A stretch of DNA of 64,000 bases from Porodaedalea pini (Eukaryota > Basidiomycota > Agaricomycetes > Hymenochaetales > Hymenochaetaceae): contig NBAY01000044.1 in assembly GCA_002794775.1 (NCBI GenBank), positions 248,001-312,000 of the forward strand, in the 5' to 3' direction. Below the pieces are notes generated by a model, which searched no databases, was not told where the DNA came from, and saw only the letters and a list, made by a program, of their open reading frames with translations. This document shows, in pieces, positions 10,523-20,080 of the stretch (within the stretch, counting starts at the first letter, position 1; every line of letters starts with the position of its first letter). The translations under genes were made by a program, and so were the position numbers.

Positions 10523-13500
10523 TTATGCTCCAATATGAACAAAGTTCACCCATGATTCGAGCGCCACTTTTTTCTTCCGCATCTCTCTCGTTGCCTTGTA
10601 AAGAGCTCGTGCCGATTTCTTGAACCCCGCTTCCGGCGTCTCATCTTCTGCAGAAATATGTGTGTAGAATTTCTGCGCAAGAACTGGCCCGTCCTCGTCG
10701 AGCATTGCCCACATCGTCCCGATCACGCTCCGAAACCCGCAGAACTGTACGCCCGCAGCGAGGTGAAGCACCTCGTCGTGTGCGCTATCAATAGTCTGCT
10801 CCGCAGTATGACAGGCAGCTAAGAAGGCGACCTCGGCGTTTGGAAGACGAGCGCGAACAATTTCGAGCAAACTAAGGCGATCATCTCCGAAAAGCCGGAA
10901 AGACGAATCAAAAGGTCTGCCTGGCACAAGCTCCCCGTGACACGCGAAATGGACCCATGGGTGCTCTTTGAGGTTTCTGATTACTTCGCTGCTAGTCGCT
11001 TGCTCTCCGACGAGGCGCGTCATAGACCTTCCAGGATTCCCTATCAGATCGATTTCGTGTCCGACGTTTTGGAGATTATCGTCCGGCTGGCCAACGACGA
11101 GGAATGGCGGTACATGCGCAGAGTCAAGGGACATGTTGGACCGAGCCTGGATTAGCGCTTGGAGAGTAGGTGTATAAGATGATATATATTTGTGTGAACG
11201 ATAGCCCGTTATACCCCTGTCGTCCTTGGACCATATCCCGGCAGCATGCAATGGTAAGGCTTGCAAAATGGAAGTCGGCCACCACCAAATCCGACTTTGT
11301 TCCGGAAACCCAATCTCCTTGAGCTTCTCGACCACCTTGGACACGATCAGCGTCCACAATTTCTCCATTACAAATCTAAGGATTTCGCCGTAATTCTTCG
11401 GAAGGGATGAGAGATCTCGACGTGCATCTGTAAGACGCCTGTACAAGTCGAACACCGTTTCGTAGAACTCATGGACGCCTTCTGATAGCGGAACGAGGAC
11501 GGGATCGTGGTCATTAGTAACAATGATAGCGTCGCAGCGATAGCTGGAGTGATTGACAACAATGATGAGGCCCTCAGCAGCCGCATCCCGTAACGTTGTG
11601 AATCGGGTAGGCCGCTGAAAGTCTTCGAAGCCAGGTAGTTCTTGTATTTTGCCGATTATTTTCTTTCGGTCCTCTGAAAGACGTCGACTCCGTGTCATCA
11701 ATACATCAAATGATAGAGGTCCTTTCCACAAGTTATCTGCGAGGCCATCAGCTACACTCGATCCAGGGATACGCGTCTCAGGTGATGAGCCAGTGGCAAG
11801 AGTTTCCAGCTTATTACTAACGTCCATAAAGCTATCGGCTAGTTCTTTGTTGACTATCGCGAGGCGATCAATGGACATCCTAAACCCACGCATTTGGGAC
11901 CAGAGCAAGGCCCTCCCTTGCTCAAGAAACTCGACAGCTCGGGCGAGATCGCCCTTTTGAATTGCATATGATGCAGCATCTACGGCTAGTGTTGGATAAC
12001 CGTTTTTTCCGTTTAATAGCTCGTGCTGCATGTTCACAGTCGGAACGACGTTGAGCGAGCGCTCAAGGAGGAGCAGCGCTGTGCCGTAAGCTCCGAGAGT
12101 AGTGGGATGGTTATACGATCGTGCGAGGTTCGCCCATCGGCAAGCTGATCGGAGGCGTATGAATGACCTGGAAAATTCATGATGAGCACCAGACTCCAGC
12201 AGTTGAATGGCCTCCTCGAGATCTTTCTCGTGATCTACCTGCTGGAATCGAGCGTAGAGAGCGTTTGAAAGGTTGATCAATAAACTGGAACGATTAGGGT
12301 GGCCGGGAGGGAGGAGATCCAATGCGGTGCGGTGGAGTTTAATCGACTCTTCCAGATCCTCCGTTCGACCGTTCTGCTCGAATCGAGTTTTGACAGCATT
12401 TGCAAGGTTCACCAGCGAACTGGAACGATCAGGGTGACCGGGAGGGTGGAGATCCAATGCGGAGCGGTGCATTTTAATTGACTCTTCCAGATCCTCCGTT
12501 CGACCGTTCTGCTTAAATCGAGTATTGACAGCGTTTGCAAGGTTCATTAGCGAACCGGAACGATTAGGGTGGCCGGGAGGGCGGAGATCCAATGCGGAGC
12601 GGTACAGTTTAATCGACTCTTCCAGATCCTCCGTTCGACCGTTCTGCTCGAATCGAGTTTTTACAGCATTTGCAAGGTTCACCAGCGAACTGGAACGATC
12701 AGGGTGACCGGGAGGGTGGAGATCCAATGCGGAGCGGTGCATTTTAATTGACTCTTCCAGATCCTCCGTTCGACCGTTCTGATCGAATCGAGTATTGACA
12801 GTGGATGCAAGGTTCATCAGCGAACTGTGACGATCAGGGTGGCCGGGAGGGCGGAGATCCAATGCGGATCGGTGCAGTCTTATCGACTCTTCCAGATCCT
12901 CTGTTCGACCGTTCTGGTCAAATCGAGTATTGACAGCGTTTGCAAGGTTCATCAGCGAAATGGAACGAATAGGGTGGCCGGGAGGGAGGAGATCCAATGC
13001 GGTACGGTACAGTTTAATCGACTCTTCCAGATCCTCCGTCTGACCGTTCTGCTGGAATCGAGTGAAAATAGCGCTTGCAAGGTTCATCAGCGAACCGGAA
13101 CGATCAGGGTGGCCGGGAGGGCGGAGGTTCAATGCGGAGCGGTGCAGTTTAATCGACTCTTCCAGGTCCTCCGTCTGACCGTTCTGCTCGAATCGAGTGA
13201 AAACAGCGCTTGCAAGGTTCATCAGCGAAATGGAACGATCAGGGTGGCCGGGAGGGAGGAGATCCAATGCGGTGCGGTACAGTCTTATCGACTCTACCAG
13301 GTCCTCTGTTCGACCGTTCTGCTGGAATCGAGTGGAAACAGCGTTTGCAAGGTTCATCAGCGAACTGGAACGATGAAGGTGGCCGGGAGGGAGGAGATCC
13401 AATGCGGAGCGGTGCAGTTCAATCGACTCTTCCAGATCCTCCGTTCGACCGTTCTGGTCAAATCGAGTATTGACAGCGCTTGCAAGGTTCATCAGCGACG

Positions 13501-14224
13501 TGGAACGATCAGGGTGACCGGGAGGGAGGAGATCCAATGCGGTGCGGTACAGTTTAATCGACTCTTCCAGATCCTCCGTTCGACCGTTCTGCTCGAATCG
13601 AGTGAAAACAGCATTTGCAAGGTTCATCAGCGAACTGGAACGATCAGGGTGGCCGGGAGGGCGGAGGTTCAATGCGGAGCGGTACAGTTTAATCGACTCT
13701 TCCAGATCCTCCATTCGACCGTTCTGCTCGAATCGAGTCAAAACAGTGTTTGCAAGGTTCATCAGCGAACTGGAACGATCAGGGTGACCGGGAGGGCGGA
13801 AATCCAATGCGGAGCGGTGCACTTTAATCGACTCTTCCAAGTCCTCCATTCGACCGCTCTGTTCGAATCGAGTTTGGAGAGATACGGCGAGGCTCTCTAG
13901 GGAATCGGGGCGGCTAGCATGACCTTCAGGTCGCAGTAGAAGCGCGTCACGATCACATGCTATCGACTCGTCAAGGTCATTCGTCTCCCCAGTTTGTTCG
14001 AAACGACTCCACAAAGCAAAAGAAAGATCATATAATGAGCTAGATCGGTCGGGATGTCCAGGAGGTTGCAAATCCAAAACATCGCGACAGCGACTGACTT
14101 CCTCGTCAAGGTTGTCCATTGGTCGAGCTGAATCTGCGGATGTTCCGTGTCGTCTCCGAGTCGAAATAGTTGCAGCGAAGAATGCTGAAAAGCAAAGTAA
14201 GAAAATGAAAATAGAACAGGCCAA
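10523..14224 (-). CDS. TPR-repeat protein with C-terminal CHAT protease domain
   Basis: A 1233-residue uninterrupted frame. Residues about 36-665 are fourteen 45-residue TPR units of the form EDLEESIKLYRSALDLRPPG...FEQNGRT. Residues about 666-900 are a helical linker, and about 920-1233 a CHAT domain (caspase-like, separase clan). The presumed catalytic His is in HFACHG (H1096) and the Cys in AFLAACHTA (C1138), 42 residues apart, as expected for CHAT proteases. The ATG at 14,224 gives a hydrophobic start (IFIFLLCFSAFF), but a good splice acceptor (TTTTCAG) lies at about 14,188. True translation may therefore begin in an upstream exon or at M36 (14,119). TPR-CHAT proteins are proposed sensors with a protease output; the bacterial relative Csx29 cuts its target when triggered. 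The gene is divergent from a gasdermin-like gene 650 bases away. Substrate and trigger are inferred, not seen. Confidence 0.85.
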   Translation of the reverse strand: MACSIFIFLLCFSAFFAATISTRRRHGTSADSARPMDNLDEEVSRCRDVLDLQPPGHPDRSSSLYDLSFALWSRFEQTGETNDLDESIACDRDALLLRPEGHASRPDSLESLAVSLQTRFEQSGRMEDLEESIKVHRSALDFRPPGHPDRSSSLMNLANTVLTRFEQNGRMEDLEESIKLYRSALNLRPPGHPDRSSSLMNLANAVFTRFEQNGRTEDLEESIKLYRTALDLLPPGHPDRSTSLMNLASAVNTRFDQNGRTEDLEESIELHRSALDLLPPGHLHRSSSLMNLANAVSTRFQQNGRTEDLVESIRLYRTALDLLPPGHPDRSISLMNLASAVFTRFEQNGQTEDLEESIKLHRSALNLRPPGHPDRSGSLMNLASAIFTRFQQNGQTEDLEESIKLYRTALDLLPPGHPIRSISLMNLANAVNTRFDQNGRTEDLEESIRLHRSALDLRPPGHPDRHSSLMNLASTVNTRFDQNGRTEDLEESIKMHRSALDLHPPGHPDRSSSLVNLANAVKTRFEQNGRTEDLEESIKLYRSALDLRPPGHPNRSGSLMNLANAVNTRFKQNGRTEDLEESIKMHRSALDLHPPGHPDRSSSLVNLANAVKTRFEQNGRTEDLEESIKLHRTALDLLPPGHPNRSSLLINLSNALYARFQQVDHEKDLEEAIQLLESGAHHEFSRSFIRLRSACRWANLARSYNHPTTLGAYGTALLLLERSLNVVPTVNMQHELLNGKNGYPTLAVDAASYAIQKGDLARAVEFLEQGRALLWSQMRGFRMSIDRLAIVNKELADSFMDVSNKLETLATGSSPETRIPGSSVADGLADNLWKGPLSFDVLMTRSRRLSEDRKKIIGKIQELPGFEDFQRPTRFTTLRDAAAEGLIIVVNHSSYRCDAIIVTNDHDPVLVPLSEGVHEFYETVFDLYRRLTDARRDLSSLPKNYGEILRFVMEKLWTLIVSKVVEKLKEIGFPEQSRIWWWPTSILQALPLHAAGIWSKDDRGITGYRSHKYISSYTPTLQALIQARSNMSLDSAHVPPFLVVGQPDDNLQNVGHEIDLIGNPGRSMTRLVGEQATSSEVIRNLKEHPWVHFACHGELVPGRPFDSSFRLFGDDRLSLLEIVRARLPNAEVAFLAACHTAEQTIDSAHDEVLHLAAGVQFCGFRSVIGTMWAMLDEDGPVLAQKFYTHISAEDETPEAGFKKSARALYKATREMRKKKVALESWVNFVHIGA
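12229..14119 (-). repeat. Fourteen tandem 135-bp TPR-coding repeats
   Basis: The repeats are 135 bp (45 codons) and in frame with the TPR-CHAT gene. Units 1-2 (nearest the start) are diverged; units 3-14 are very similar. Units 11 and 13 encode identical 45-residue sequences, and unit 12 differs from them at a handful of positions. Variation falls mostly at positions such as K/R-L/M/V-Y/H and L/R/H before PPGHP. This indicates recent unit shuffling. Confidence 0.9.
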
Positions 14225-14868
14225 CAGCTAAGACCTTATCCTTCAGTGACACCCAAAATCCTCGAATTGGATCGATACACGTATGAGACACTGCAAGGCA
14301 GACTTGATCAGTTACGATGCAACATTTGTGAATGCAGTGTCATACCTTATCTAGGAACTGCGTAATATCTGTGTCTCTCAGATGGAGGGAGGAAGGAGGA
14401 ATCTAGGGCAGAGAAATGTCGATGGTCACGACATCGCCAACAACGTGTTAGAGGCGTTTCTCGAACAAGACTGTCACTAGAATAGCCTGAGGTACGATCA
14501 GTCACATTGCAAGTCTGACGCCATGACGAGCATTAAGGTATCGCAGATGCAGAGTGTATGTACATAGGCAATCTCATGCAACCCGTCGATTGTTGGTACG
14601 CGCCGATTCACGCGACTTCAAGTTTCGCTGGCCAGCACAGAAGTTCCCACGCATCGAATTGCCATCATAACTTACGTTCATCTGAAAGCAGTCGCTGTGC
14701 AGAATTGCAAGATGATACAAAACTCATTCTGTGCATACTCGTGTTCCTGTCCGTGGAGTCTACCGGGCTTAGAGAGCCTTGAAGTCATGGAAGGAGCTTG
14801 GTCGGCTGACTTTCAGCGTTAGATGAAGTTGATACCATGAATAGAGCAGCGCAGCGATCCGTGTTCAG
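14225..14868. promoter_or_regulatory. Divergent intergenic region between TPR-CHAT and gasdermin-like gene
   Basis: About 640 bases separate the two genes, transcribed away from each other, so promoters for both should lie here, along with any first exon of either. I could not find a start codon in frame with the first recognisable gasdermin-like exon: an in-frame TAG at 14,842 precedes it and a splice-acceptor-like TTCAG ends at 14,868. A missing short first exon is therefore possible. Confidence 0.4.
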
Positions 14869-16002
14869 CGGCACCACCTCTTCATCTCCCCCATCATTAA
14901 CACGACGTTTGACGGCTGGTTCAAGACGAAACAGGCCCTGCGCAAGTATGTCGATCTGATCAAGCAAACCTCGTCCAAGTGGGCGAACTGGGATCCGCCG
15001 CTCTGCATCAAGGTCAGCCGTCAATGCCCCTGTAGCCGTCTTTTCTTTTCTTGTTCATTTGGCTCACAGCAGGCGATTTCGGCGACATAAACTACGATTC
15101 TGGCCCAGTTTGTGATTGAGGGCAATATCTACACTCACCCATCCACTGCCAGCATTGCGGCTTCCTATTTGCCGACTAACCCGCCGACAGAGAAAGAATA
15201 CGTTGCGAGCTCTATAAACTCGAGAAAAGGCAAATTCGAGCACACACATGTAAGCGTTTATTCCTTTTTCTAATCCTTTTTCTCTCCACATCCAACTTCA
15301 TTGAGCTCGCAGGGATGACCATGGGCTTGCAAATGCAGCATTCGCGACCCAGTGGCATTTCGACAAGACACGCGGAGCTTTGCTCGTCATGCATAAGCCT
15401 CATATGTCTGTAATACCGGACGAGTTCTGCAACGTAACAACTGCCAACCAGTTCCTGAAAGGAAAAATGCTCGTGACCCAGTTATTCTCTTGCCATGCTT
15501 ACGCCCTTTATCTTTCTGACAAGAGTAAGTGCCTGGCTCTCATATATATATATATGCCTCAAGCTGGTGTTTATCCCTTTGCGTAGATAACGAGACTGTC
15601 AAGATTGCTCTGAAGGCAGACGCACCTGTTAATCCAGCCGTTTCAGCTGGTGCTGATGTTGACGCTATGTGGTGGACTGACGGCGACTCTGGGCTGTTTC
15701 GGAAGGGATTCAGCCATGAGGCGAACTTCACACCCTTGTATCTCGTCAAGACCATCAAACCTCCACCTCCTAGGCGGCGAGAGAAATTTGATCCGAACGC
15801 TCCTACTGGAGACCGGTGAGTACTATTCTAGTCTGCATGTGCGCAGATCTACATCTCTGTTGATAGTTGGGCAGAGGTGGATGTTCCATGGGGCCATCTA
15901 GAAGATGACGGGGATGAGGAGCGTGAGGAAGTGCTTTCGGTAAGTCTGCTTCTGGTGACATGCCGAACCTGTACTGATAAACACACTTAGGACTTTGATT
16001 GA
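14869..16002 (+). pseudogene. Gasdermin-like pore-forming protein gene with breaks in its 5' half
   Basis: The exon pattern fits the fungal gasdermin-like family, whose cleaved N-terminal domain forms membrane pores. Segments seen: 14,881-15,012 (…KWANWDPP…), 15,072-15,103 (GDFGDINYDSG), 15,106-15,246 (QFVIEGNIYTHPS), 15,313-15,523 (WHFDKTRGALLVM, then KMLVTQLFSCHAYALYLSD), about 15,587-15,816 (VKIALKADAPV, AMWWTD, NFTPLYLVKTI), and two short last exons ending at 16,002. From 15,313 on, frames and splice sites are clean. Upstream, the GDFG segment is out of frame with both neighbours, another shift falls near 15,225-15,240, and no start codon is visible. The C-terminus has a PPPPRRRE linker and an acidic tail (EDDGDEEREE), fitting an autoinhibitory tail released by proteolysis. 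Partner protease: the divergent TPR-CHAT gene. The family call rests on remembered family patterns; breaks could be assembly errors. Confidence 0.5.
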
Positions 16003-16433
16003 AGCAAGACTGCGTCCATAAAGTTACGAGCTCTTGAATATCGCGACTTTCTGAAATGTTTCTTGGTGAACAAGTACCTACAGATGCGTTCTCAGTGATA
16101 CGCAAGCAGAGCTTCCTCCTTCTCTACTCCGGGTAGATCCATGCACACTTGCAATGCTAAATGAATTGCTTGGCTAATGGAAGATGCTTATCGCCAACGA
16201 CGAAAGAATTCAACCGTTGCAGAAATTCTCCAAATCGAGTCTCATGGAAAGAGTACATATCTCCGAAGCCGTTCCAAGCCTTCAATGTGAAGCAAAGGAT
16301 AGGAACCAAGTGAGGGTGCACCAAAAGGCTACAAAGGGAGAAATTGCATTATACGTGCTTACACAAGACTTTCCCATCGTTCTCAACGAAACGCTCTTCA
16401 CTCATTGATCAAGATCTTCCCTCACATTCATCC
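16003..16433. other. No gene recognised
   Basis: A 74-codon open frame (16,184-16,408) has no recognisable domain. Otherwise nothing is supported. Confidence 0.35.
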
Positions 16434-16915
16434 CAGGAGGCGAAATTAGATGCCATGAACGTCAATTCAACGTCGCAGATTTACGTAACTTCGTCCCCGC
16501 CTTCGTCGCCGGCAGATGTGAAGAGAACGGTGCCACGTAGCACTGGGCTTAGCGATTTGAAGCGCTGGGTGAACTTATCTTGAACAAGGTGAGCCCTCTG
16601 TATCTTACTCTTTTAATGAGTGGCCGACTGTAGATGATTTCAGATATACCGCACTTAAGCAAGTGCAACATTGCATGCGCCTTTCATGGCTGCCCCTCAC
16701 TCATCCTCATCCTCCCCTAGCACGTCGCGACGAAAATCGTTCACGGTGGTACATATTGATACTCCTTCGACGCTAGCCCAGACGCGCGACCAGAGCTGTA
16801 CGCTCAAATTGCTGCCGCCTCGACCTTGAGCAAAGGAATCGTATTTTTTAGGACCTCCTGGATTTGTAGAGTTGGTGGAGCAGGCTGTTGGCGGCGTGCG
16901 TTTGCTCATCTGTGC
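16434..16915 (+). pseudogene. Aldo-keto reductase relic 3
   Basis: This copies the layout of relic 1. GATGTGAAGAGAACGGTGCC... CACGTAGCACTGGGCTTAGCGATTTGAAGCG (16,515-16,562) follows the AKR exon 1 stretch encoding DVKSKGLARSIGVSNF. CCTCGACCTTGAGCAAAGGAATC and GGAGCAGGCTGTTGGCGG (16,807-16,900) follow exon 2 (TTSSKE, EQAVG). It shares with relic 1 non-AKR bases such as GAGCCCTCTGTATCTTACTC, so relics 1 and 3 come from one already broken parent copy. Dispersed-repeat copy D follows. Confidence 0.6.
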
Positions 16916-17036
16916 ATTTTATTCAAATCATGTTCTTGGTACTCTACTGACGCGATTTCGTAGGACTTTCTCAGCCACACGTGGTCGACAGCTAGTAGGT
17001 CCTCGGAGCAATCGGCTCGCCACTCATGATCAGAGT

Positions 17037-17830
17037 CTCTTGTTCGTGCGAGAACTTGTACTGATAGATTGTAGTTTTAGCAAACATCTTGCTCTTCTCC
17101 GACCTGAAAGTGGTCATCTGATTCTGTTGCGCGCACAAAACACCATCTCCGTCGTGAATACCTTGCTCCTGGACGTGTACGTCTGGCTTTTGCGGTGGTG
17201 CTGAATTATCACCACGACGCGCTCAGCAACTACCTCCGATGCAAACGAGTGGATCGACGAATATTGCAATGTCCGCTTCTCCTCACGCTACGTTATCAGT
17301 TCATCACCTTATTCTCTCCAAGTGATCATACTGAACCCCTTGCTCATACGAAGTAAATCATGGCTGAGCATGACGGCCTCGAGAAAATATAACTGGTTGT
17401 TATGTCTGTCTTCAGCCTCGGTCTCGTTGCCATATTCGGCCACATTCTCATTTCACCCTTAGAGTCGACGTGTCGTCTCGCCGCTCTCGGAATACATCAC
17501 CATAATACCTTTGGAGCCACAGTACGGCTTAAATCAGGTGTGATCACGATGTGCCTTCCGTCTGGGGCGGAGTTTTCTTCCTTTCACTCCTGGATTTCTC
17601 GCGGGCGTCTTTTTCATATTGGCAAGGCACGTATCGTGTTCGTTTGCTTATGGTTACCATGTCTGACGCTCTGCTCAGATTGCTTCATTTTCTTCATGAC
17701 AAGGGTATGCGACTTTTGGTAGAAATGCTCCATTTCCACATTTCATCTCTGGTCATCGATTTGTTGGCTTCTAGCTCGTCCGCTTTCGATGTACACAGTT
17801 TTGGAAGGAACTTGAACTTCCATGAATAAT
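17037..17830. repeat. Dispersed repeat, copy D
   Basis: The order of blocks is the same as in copies A and C: TCTTGTTCGT...GAGAACTTG, CTCAGCAACTACC, GTGGATCGACGAA, AAGTAAATCATGGCTGAG, CATTTCACCCTTAGAGTCGA and GATGTGCCTTCCGTCTGGGG. Relative to A and C it has an extra block near 17,095-17,190, which is shared with copy B (5,885-6,000). A second AKR relic follows it at about 17,985. Confidence 0.65.
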
Positions 17831-17984
17831 TAATTGCTGATTGCTATATACGGGATTGCATAGGAGATGACAGCTACGCCAAACGAGAAGAAACGGCAAC
17901 TGCAAGTACCGATGTGCAACAAGACTTAGACTATCGAGTCTCGACTTATTCAATTCTGGCAAGAGATCGTGATACCGTGAGAGT

Positions 17985-18510
17985 ATTTGCGGCAAGTTCC
18001 GACCTTCAATTCCACGCAAACTGCATGCTTTATGGGCAGCGACGTACGGCATGTATGGCTTAAGAATCAGATAGCCAACATGGAGAGGACGGGTCGTGCA
18101 TGCAACATTCGGGAGAGATTGAGGAGATATTTTGGACTCGGGCTGGAAGAGCCTATCAGGTACACTTGTTATACCTCTCTTCACTCACCGTTCGCTCAAT
18201 AATCAACAGATCGTCTATCACCCACTCGTCTTTGTTCGTCTCGCACACGAGCACGAGCACGGCACTGGCATCACGTTCTACGATGTTCTCACGGCCTCGC
18301 ACCCCGGCGATGAATCCCTCGCGCCAGCCGCGCCCAAATAACTCGAGCCTACGTGTGTGGACACACGCGACGCCAGTCCACGCCTTCTTCGAATGGCTTG
18401 ACGCCGAACAAGGATTCGCACCTGAAGGATTATCTGGAGATGGAGATAATGCTGAGAGAAATGGAGGTGATTCAGCGAGCCATAGGAGGCCCATTCCCTT
18501 TGTTCGGTAA
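17985..18510 (+). pseudogene. Aldo-keto reductase relic 4
   Basis: The stretch ending at 18,160 reads YFGLGLEEPI, like the intact AKR's VIGLGLEKPAVNQ. After a GTACAC...CAACAG intron-like gap it reads YHPLVFVRL (18,219-), like the intact EYHPLVAARL. A stop follows at about 18,340. A later block (18,405-18,510) reads KDSHLKDYLEMEIMLREMEVIQRAIGG, broken here only in my numbering, like the AKR C-terminus SRLKEYLQTESLPD...AIEQAVGS. This relic is less like the intact gene than relics 1-3 and keeps different parts, so it stems from a different AKR copy. Confidence 0.6.
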
Positions 18511-20080
18511 GTTTTATTCTTATTTTTCTCGTTGTTTTTGCCTTCGTCTCATGCAGCGTACTCTTACTTATGCAGTACACCCAGATGATAGCTAACTGCT
18601 TCTCGGTGTCAGATGGATGGTACGTTCTGTAGTCACTTCCATTCACGCGAAAAGCTAACCTCTGGTTTATCGGAAAAGCACTTCAGCCTTCGCTCTTCGT
18701 TCCCTTCGCCATCCTGAGAGGCGTTCTCTATCTCATGCAATGCAACCCACACCTTCGTCACCCACCCACACAGCATGAGTGCGGGAAGGCGACCCCGGAA
18801 CGTGCAAATCTGGTACTCAGTCTTCCAGTGGAGCGAGACGATTATTGCATTCATTGGCGACGAGGAGCATCTCAACAGGCTTCTTATGTATCGGAGTCCT
18901 CGTAATAGGCACTCGCGCTCCGCGTCGATTTCATATAGATGGCCTTCGCTTTTACGTGAGGTCAATGGATTTGCTGGCCAAACTTACAATCATGAATCAG
19001 GTAAGTATAGAGACCGTCTCCCTTTGTCCTTCCCCATCCGCTCACACCCGAGAAACCTCAGATCGGTTACTATGCCTTTGCCTTCGATTGTCTAGTCGTA
19101 CGAGCATTGTATTATTACTGCCTCGTTCTGGCGACGAAACTTTCATGTGAGGGTGTAACAGCCTTCTGTGTTGAAGCACGAGGTACGACCGTGACTCTAC
19201 TCGAGAGTCTCGAGTCGAAGGACATTGTTATCGACAGGACCTTCGGCATGGAGTTACAGTTGATGGAGTAGCTGAGGAAATAGATGCTGTTCCTGTTTGA
19301 CGCCAAAAGATATGGAGATGAAAGAGGAGGTTATAAGCTTTGTGCATAACGATCATTCGTGCGTTTTTCTATGCTTTACTACCTTGCTTGCATTCACCTG
19401 AGTTAAAATATAAAATAAAAACCCTCAGCTACGTGCATGAACCGACAATTAGTGTGCAAAATAGAACTGGTACGTCGCTAGGTTATGTCTATACATTCAA
19501 GATTCTTGCGTTCATGCCAGATAGGAAAGTGTTCAGCTTGAACTTGCACTTGTCGCTTTCCCCCAGACTGATGGACATCGAAATCACTGCTGTCACGGAT
19601 AGCGCGATCTTGATTTCATGTGGCTTTTGTAGAGCTGACGTGATGCAGCGGGATAATTATCAATTGCCTGGTCGTCTTCATCACCTGCGCGACGCTTTCT
19701 ACCAGCCGCAACGCGCTCCTGTTCTTACGACGGGTCTCACAGACCTTGGTCAGCTCCTCCGCATTCTTCTATAGTAGCGTTGCGCTGTGAGTCTTTATCT
19801 CACGCTGTATTAACTATGTATTGAATCGTGCGTTGGACAGTGTACAAGGGCCGCTTCGCGCATGCAACATTGATTTTGGCATTAAAACGCGCATCACGGA
19901 TGTGCGTCATCTCATTCTTAGGAAGCGCTCTGTACTTAATCCTTTGCTTATATATATTAAGCAATCATACATCCCGCTCTTTCTTTCCCACGACACTCTC
20001 ACGCTGACTAACGTACGACTTCACACCAGCGTCATTTGGTTCCAGCCTCCTATTATCCACCACGTAGGAACACAGCAGTC
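18511..20080. other. No gene recognised
   Basis: A 144-codon plus-strand open frame (19,340-19,774) has no domain I recognise and poor protein-like character. Overlapping frames at 18,633-19,150 on both strands are equally unconvincing. The last 100 bases are the upstream region of the intact AKR gene and include a TATATATAT run near 19,950. Confidence 0.35.

Noticed and set aside
12827..13900. A 357-codon open frame on the plus strand
   Set aside because: It is the antisense shadow of the TPR repeats: because each unit is 135 bp, any stop-free antisense frame stays open across the array.
12229..14119. Regular repeats that might suggest a CRISPR-like array
   Set aside because: The repeats are contiguous, 135 bp, coding and without unique spacers, and the organism is a fungus.
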